Part shown: piece after piece, positions 59,954 to 64,000 of the stretch
Layout of the letters: the number at the start of each line of letters is the position of its first letter
Position numbering within the stretch: the stretch's first letter is position 1
Source of the DNA: Longivirga sp036510975
Lineage (GTDB): Bacteria > Actinomycetota > Actinomycetes > S36-B12 > CAIYMF01
DNA length: 64,000 bases
NCBI GenBank assembly: GCA_036510975.1
Contig: DATCCY010000125.1
Coordinates: 1-64,000, forward strand
Reading direction: 5' to 3'
The notes under the pieces: generated by a model
Told to the model about the DNA's origin: nothing
The model's input: only the letters and a program-made list of their open reading frames with translations
Databases searched by the model: none
Position numbers and translations under genes: made by a program

Positions 59954-60788
59954 CGCCGTCGTCGAGCAGCTCGGGCATGGACCCGCGCGCGTTCGCGATC
60001 ACCGGCGTGCCCGTCGCGAGCGACTCCACCACCGACAGGCCGAAGGGCTCGTCGAAGTCGATGAGGTGGAGCAGCGCCATGGCACCACCGAGGAGCCGGT
60101 CGCGCTCCGCCGGTCCCACGGGTCCGACGAACGTCACCGAGGTGCCGTCGATCCGGGGCGCGACCTCGTCGGCGAAGTAGTCCTCGTCCTGCACGACACC
60201 GGCGATCACCAGCGGGACACCGGCGCGCGCTGCGACGTCGATCGCGGTGGCGGTGCCCTTGTCCGGATGGATCCGACCCAGGAACAGCAGGTAGCCGCCG
60301 TCGCCGGACCCGACGCTGAAGTACTCGAGCTCGATGCCGTGGTGGATGGTCGCGGCGTAGTGCAGCGACGGGTGCCGGTCCGAGTCGCTGATCGACACGT
60401 AGTGCGCGATGTCGTCGTACGCCCGGTAGACCGGCACGATCCGCTCGGACGAGAAGCCGTGCACGGTCGTCACCACCGGTGTGCGCACCAGCCGGCTGAA
60501 GGCCAGCGGCAGGAAGTCGAACTGGTTGGAGATCACGTCGAACTCGTCCGCACGCTCGAAGACGGCCGCGATGTGGAGCGCCTCGCTCACCTTGGCGTCG
60601 ACGTCGTCATCCTCCTCGTAGCCCGCGGGCGCCTCGGCGTGCAGACGCGCCGACGTGGTCGAGTCCGCCGTCGCGAACAGGGTGACGTCGTGCCCACGTG
60701 CCACGAGGCCCTCCGTGAGGGTCGACGCGACCTGCTCCCACGGTCCGTAGGAGCGCGGCGGGACGCTGTGGGCGATCGAGGCGAGCAC
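59784..60788 (-). CDS. GT4-family glycosyltransferase
   Basis: 334 residues. GT-B fold retaining transferase: N-terminal SIAHSVPPRSYGPWEQVAST then LTEGLVARGHDVTLFAT, central VTTVHGFSSERIVPVY, YLLFLGRIHPDKGTATAI, and the donor-site EX7E-type block DEPFGLSVVESLATGTPVIA. Donor unknown. The GTG at 60788 is used. Upstream the same frame reads I-R-I-A-V with GGGAGG 4 bases before an ATC codon, suggesting that the ancestral start was MRIAVLA. Divergent from the second GT4 gene and probably part of the same carbohydrate locus. Confidence 0.83.
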   Translation of the reverse strand: MLASIAHSVPPRSYGPWEQVASTLTEGLVARGHDVTLFATADSTTSARLHAEAPAGYEEDDDVDAKVSEALHIAAVFERADEFDVISNQFDFLPLAFSRLVRTPVVTTVHGFSSERIVPVYRAYDDIAHYVSISDSDRHPSLHYAATIHHGIELEYFSVGSGDGGYLLFLGRIHPDKGTATAIDVAARAGVPLVIAGVVQDEDYFADEVAPRIDGTSVTFVGPVGPAERDRLLGGAMALLHLIDFDEPFGLSVVESLATGTPVIANARGSMPELLDDGVTGFLVQGSGDAVAAVGRLDRLDRAVCRRTAETRFSAERMVADYEALFARVAASSG

Positions 60789-60897
60789 GGCGATCCTGAT
60801 GAGGCCTCCCGGGGCGACAGACCATGACCGTACCGCGCCACGACTCGGTGCCGGATTCCGCTGAGCGACAAGGACTTCGCCGTGAGCGGACGGGTGG

Positions 60898-60926
60898 TCG
60901 GCAGGAGTCGCGAACAGGCGTAGAGT
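60898..60926 (+). promoter_or_regulatory. promoter for the GT4-toroid-GH130 operon
   Basis: TCGGCA (60898-60903) and TAGAGT (60921-60926) are spaced by 17 bases, followed by TAAGTTA, an unusually AT-rich patch. The predicted start near 60933 leaves a leader of about 178 nt before TTG 61111. Confidence 0.5.
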
Positions 60927-60960
60927 TAAGTTACGTCAGCGGTCCGGTTCGCCGGGCCCA

Positions 60961-60988
60961 GGCCCCGTGTGGATCGAAACCAGGGGCC
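60961..60988 (+). other. hairpin in the leader of the GT4 operon
   Basis: GGCCCC (60961-60966) pairs with GGGGCC (60983-60988) around a 16-base loop rich in purines, early in the long leader. It could be a folding or attenuation element; no known riboswitch was recognised. The remainder of the 322-base gap 60789-61110 holds only promoter-like sequence. Confidence 0.3.
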
Positions 60989-61110
60989 ATCGATCGGGTC
61001 ACCGTCGTGCGCAGGCCGCGCCGCCCTCCGGGCGCATCGCACAGGTCTTCACGACGCGACCGTCGCAGGCAGGTCGTCATGACCGGTCGCACCTCGCAGA
61101 GACGACCACC

Positions 61111-62229
61111 TTGTCTGTCATCGGATTCGTCAGCACCTACCAGCCCACCCTGTGCGGCCTGGCCACCTTCAGCGCGTCGCTCTACCACGAGCTTGTGACG
61201 TCGTCGGCCTCGCAGGGTCGCGTCGTCCGCCTCGTCGACTCGCCCCAGCCGCGGATCTCGCGCGACGTCGTCGAGGAGCTCGTGGCCGGCGACCCGGCCA
61301 GCATCGTGCGCGCCGCAGCGGCGCTCGCGTCGTGCGACGTCGTGATCGTCCAGCACGAGTACGGCGTCTACGGCGGAGCCGACGGCGAGGAGATCCTGCC
61401 CTTCCTGAGGCAGCTCGACGCGCCGACCATCGTGGTGCTGCACACGGTGCTGAGCCACCCGACGCCGCACCAGAAGCTCGTGCTCGAGCAGGTCGCCGAG
61501 CTCGCCGACGTCGTCGTCGTCATGACGGGGACGGCACGCGAGCGGCTCTCCACGCTCTACGACGTCGACCTGCGCAACGTGCGGCTGATCCCGCACGGCG
61601 CTCCCGCGCAGCCGCCGTCGATCTCGGCCACCTTCCGCTCCGTGGAGCCGACGATCCTGACCTGGGGTCTCATCGGCCCGGGCAAGGGCATCGAGTGGGG
61701 CATCGCCGCGATGGCCCACCTGCAGAACCTCGACCCGATGCCGAAGTACGTCGTGGCGGGACAGACGCATCCGAAGGTCCTCGCCCGCGAGGGCGAGGCC
61801 TACCGCCTCGCCCTGACCGAGCAGGTCCACGAGCTGCGCCTCACGCACTGCGTCACCCTCGACAACCACTACCGCCACGCCGAGGCGCTGGCCGGGCTCG
61901 TGGCGAGCGCCGACGTCGTGCTGCTCCCCTACGACTCCACCGACCAGGTGACGTCCGGCGTTCTCATCGAGGCGCTCGCGGCGGGCAAGCCCGTCGTCGC
62001 GACCCGCTTCGCCCACGCCGTCGAGATGCTCGCCGACGGCGGCGGCATCCTCGTCGACCACAAGGACCCGCAGTCGATCGCGGACGGTCTCCGCGAGGCT
62101 GTCGCACGCCGTGTCCCCGTGCGCCACACCTCCGCGCGCACGGTGGCCCCGCCCATGCTGTGGCCCGTCGTGGCCGACCGCTACCGCGACGTGGTGAGCC
62201 AGCTGAAGACCGCCCGTTCCGCCGCATGA
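61111..62229 (+). CDS. GT4-family glycosyltransferase (operon first gene)
   Basis: 372 residues from a TTG. N-terminal SVIGFVSTYQPTLCGLATFS is a typical GT4 opening. VVIVQHEYGVYGG, PTILTWGLIGPGKGIEWGIA and VLLPYDSTDQVTSGVLIEAL then AAGKPVV (donor site) follow. No ATG or GTG is in frame between 60967 and 61111, so TTG is the best start, with a weak GAGA ribosome site; GTG 60967 would lie inside the leader hairpin. The stop overlaps the next ATG (4 bases). Acts with its neighbours in making a mannose-containing saccharide (inference from the GH130 neighbour). Confidence 0.8.
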   Translation: MSVIGFVSTYQPTLCGLATFSASLYHELVTSSASQGRVVRLVDSPQPRISRDVVEELVAGDPASIVRAAAALASCDVVIVQHEYGVYGGADGEEILPFLRQLDAPTIVVLHTVLSHPTPHQKLVLEQVAELADVVVVMTGTARERLSTLYDVDLRNVRLIPHGAPAQPPSISATFRSVEPTILTWGLIGPGKGIEWGIAAMAHLQNLDPMPKYVVAGQTHPKVLAREGEAYRLALTEQVHELRLTHCVTLDNHYRHAEALAGLVASADVVLLPYDSTDQVTSGVLIEALAAGKPVVATRFAHAVEMLADGGGILVDHKDPQSIADGLREAVARRVPVRHTSARTVAPPMLWPVVADRYRDVVSQLKTARSAA

Positions 62230-63248
62230 GCGGGACCCGCGTGGTCGCCGCTCCCGTCTTCGACCACCTGCTCGCGCTGAGCGACGGTCACGGACTGTTC
62301 GAGCACGCGCTGCACGACGTACCACGACCTGAGCACGGCTACTGCATCGACGACGAGGCCCGAGCGGTCGTCGTGCTGTGCCGCGAGCCGGTTCTCGACG
62401 CCGCTGCGACGGCGCTGCTCGAGCGATGCCTCGAGCTGGTGACCAGCGCCATCACGGCCGACGGGCTGTGCCACAACCGGCATGACGCCTCCGGCACCTG
62501 GACCGACGCCGCCGGCCTCGACGACTGCTGGGGCCGAGCGGTCTGGGCCCTCGGCGTCGCCGCGGCGACAGCCCCCACCGCGGCGCTGCGGGAGAGCGCC
62601 CTCTCCGCGTTCCGACGAGCGGCCGACCGCCGTCCCACCCATCGGCGCCCACTCGTGTTCGCGGCTCTGGGAGCCGGCGAGCTGCTCCTCGCCCGGCCGG
62701 AGGAGGACGCGGCCCGACGGATCCTGCTCAACGTGAAGCTGACCATGACCAGCCTGCCGTCGACGCCCGCGTGGCGCTGGACCGCGCCCCGCCTCACCTA
62801 CTCCAACGGCTCGGTCGCGGAGGCGCTCATCCTCGCCGGCCACGCCCTGGTCGACCCGGTGGCGCTGCGTCGCGGCCTCGAGCTGCTCGACTTCCTGCTC
62901 ACGACCGAGACGCTCGACGGGCACCTGTCGGTCACCCCCGTCGGCGGCCGCGGTCCCGGCGAAGGCGGCCCTGCGTTCGACCAGCAGCCGATCGAGGTCG
63001 CAGCGCTGGCCGACGCCTGCGCCCGCGCCTACTCCATCACCGGTGAGGACCGCTGGCGTTCGGGTGTCGAGATCGCTCTCGCCTGGTTCCTCGGCGACAA
63101 CGACTCCGCCACGCCGATGGTCGACCTGGCCACCGGCGCCGGCTACGACGGGCTCGAGGCGCACGGTCGCAACGACAACCGCGGCGCCGAGTCGACGCTG
63201 GCTGCTCTCAGCACCCTTCAGCAGGCCGTCCGGACGGCGCGCGGATGA
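62226..63248 (+). CDS. helical toroid-like protein of carbohydrate locus (unnamed family)
   Basis: 340 residues, no signal peptide or membrane span. Repeating helical pairs with aromatic/acidic loops (HGYCIDDEARAVVVL, CHNRHDASGTWTDAAGLDDC, WRWTAPRLTYSNGSVAEALI, GLEAHGRNDNRGAESTLAAL) suggest an (alpha/alpha)6 toroid as in six-hairpin glycosidases. The DD and E/D residues in the loops could be catalytic. I do not recognise a characterised member. Both ends overlap neighbours by 4 bases (ATGA), so it is tightly coupled to the GT4 and GH130-like genes. Confidence 0.65.
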   Translation: MSGTRVVAAPVFDHLLALSDGHGLFEHALHDVPRPEHGYCIDDEARAVVVLCREPVLDAAATALLERCLELVTSAITADGLCHNRHDASGTWTDAAGLDDCWGRAVWALGVAAATAPTAALRESALSAFRRAADRRPTHRRPLVFAALGAGELLLARPEEDAARRILLNVKLTMTSLPSTPAWRWTAPRLTYSNGSVAEALILAGHALVDPVALRRGLELLDFLLTTETLDGHLSVTPVGGRGPGEGGPAFDQQPIEVAALADACARAYSITGEDRWRSGVEIALAWFLGDNDSATPMVDLATGAGYDGLEAHGRNDNRGAESTLAALSTLQQAVRTARG

Positions 63249-64000
63249 TCGACCGCGCTCCGCTGGCGCACCGGGTCGACGCCGCGCTGGAGCCCGACCC
63301 GCGTCGCTTGGTGTTCCGGCTGTTCCTCCCGGGCGAGGAGACCCGCCGCGGCCGGTCGCGCGTCGGAGCGGTCGTGGCACGCGTGCTCGCCCTCGACGAC
63401 GACGAGGTCGAGGAGTGCGCCGCACGGCTCCGCGAGGACTTCTGGAGCCAGCAGGAGGACGTGGCGCAGGTCGTCGACCAGAACGCCCTGGTCGCCGCGA
63501 CCCACGTCGCAGACGCCCGTCTCATCTCGCCGGCCCGGCGCCTGGTCATGGGTGCCGCGCTCACGGCCGGCTACGCCGTCGAGGCGGCCGCGCTGTGCAA
63601 TCCGAGCGCGTTCCCGCACCCCGACCAGTCCGGGCTCGCCGACGGTCAGACCCGGGTGGCCGTGAGCGTCCGGGGCATCGGCGAGGGGCACATCTCGTCG
63701 ATCGAGTTCGTCTCCGCGATCGTCGGACCGGGTGCCGCGTGGACCTTCGAGCCCCGCGCCGTCCCCGCGGTGGCGGGCACCGTCGTGGACGCTCCGTGGC
63801 AGCGCGACCACCTGCGTGCCCTGCTGGAGGACGCCGGTCGCGTCGACGACCTCGCCTACAACGTGCTGGCCCTGCTGCCGGACGTCTTCATCAGCGCTCA
63901 CCTCGAAGCGGCTCTCCAGCAGGTGCACACCCACCTGCTCGCACAGACCGACGCCGACGAGACGATCGCCACGCTCCGTCGGCTCGTGGCGTCCGTCTAC
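63245..64000 (+). CDS. GH130-family glycoside phosphorylase/hydrolase-like protein, N-terminal part
   Basis: 252 codons to the window end, open at the right edge. It begins with an extra N-terminal domain (VFRLFLPGEETRRGRSRVGA, RVLALDDDEVEECAARLRED) followed by LCNPSAFPHPDQSG and VRGIGEGHISSIEFVSAIVG. The NPS-x-x-PHPDQSG and GEGHISS-x-EF blocks are known to me from actinobacterial and proteobacterial GH130-related proteins. GH130 members phosphorolyse or hydrolyse beta-mannosides. Conserved catalytic Asp cannot be checked because the five-bladed propeller continues beyond the window. Confidence 0.72.
   Translation, partial: MIDRAPLAHRVDAALEPDPRRLVFRLFLPGEETRRGRSRVGAVVARVLALDDDEVEECAARLREDFWSQQEDVAQVVDQNALVAATHVADARLISPARRLVMGAALTAGYAVEAAALCNPSAFPHPDQSGLADGQTRVAVSVRGIGEGHISSIEFVSAIVGPGAAWTFEPRAVPAVAGTVVDAPWQRDHLRALLEDAGRVDDLAYNVLALLPDVFISAHLEAALQQVHTHLLAQTDADETIATLRRLVASVY

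Noticed and set aside
61080..61110. ATG at 61080 as start of the rightward GT4 gene
   Set aside because: It is out of frame with the conserved SVIGFVSTYQ segment and would need a frameshift. TTG 61111 is in frame and needs none.

Overview
The window is chromosomal DNA from a high-GC Gram-positive actinobacterium (class Actinomycetia). The gene order clpC-lsr2 ... lysS ... coaX ... panC-DUF2520 ... DUF3180-folK-folB-folP-folE-ftsH-hpt-tilS-metalloprotease-dacB-ppa follows, with insertions, the block known from Mycobacterium (clpC1/lsr2/lysS to ppa). The presence of nadB and nadC between panC and coaX is more like Streptomyces-type actinobacteria. Codons are strongly G/C-ending and GTG starts are frequent. 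The genus cannot be fixed from the sequence alone. No tRNA, rRNA, CRISPR array, insertion sequence, prophage or attachment site was recognised.

Layout. Positions 1-12.5 kb: start of clpC, a short-chain dehydrogenase-like gene, a membrane-embedded spermidine-synthase-like protein, lsr2, ppc (PEP carboxylase), a decayed LuxR-type HTH remnant, and a leftward operon lysS-argA-GT39-like membrane protein. Positions 12.9-18.1 kb: the leftward cofactor operon DUF2520-panC-nadB-nadC-coaX, mostly coupled by 4-bp overlaps. Positions 18.2-30.1 kb: mixed accessory genes (MidA-like methyltransferase, a bPH2 protein pair, an orphan NuoD-like subunit, GNAT, Nudix, hemerythrin, cyclic-nucleotide-binding protein, a coiled-coil protein, a secreted Gly/Ser/Pro-rich protein, a two-component system, a membrane glycosyltransferase-like protein). 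Positions 30.1-38.3 kb: leftward folate and housekeeping block (DUF3180, folK, folB, folP, folE, ftsH, then hpt, tilS, DUF2342 metalloprotease).

Positions 38.4-47.2 kb hold one 2,937-residue secreted protein built from DUF11-type repeats. It ends in a sortase-like LVQTG signal, and a LacI-type palindrome overlaps the -35 box of its likely promoter. Then follow dacB, ppa, an NlpC/P60 peptidoglycan hydrolase, an amylosucrase-like GH13 enzyme, the circularly permuted ATP-grasp/alpha-E/transglutaminase trio, a frameshifted acetyltransferase, DUF1349, a SHOCT membrane protein, a patatin-like lipase and, from 59.8 kb to the window edge, a carbohydrate locus: GT4, then GT4, putative alpha/alpha-toroid protein and GH130-like protein, the last running off the end.

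A recurring regulatory feature is a -10-like hexamer (best forms TAGCGT, TAGCCT, TAGGGT, TACCCT, CACAAT) placed exactly 6 or 7 bases before the start codon of about sixteen genes. This is the spacing expected for leaderless transcripts, and it was used here to choose several start codons. A 12-base word GGCTAGGCTTGC recurs in the promoters of clpC, ppc and the pantothenate/NAD operon. Three genes or remnants carry apparent frameshifts (about 7.1, 12.7 and 56.9 kb), and a fourth (patatin, 59.76 kb) is suspected.
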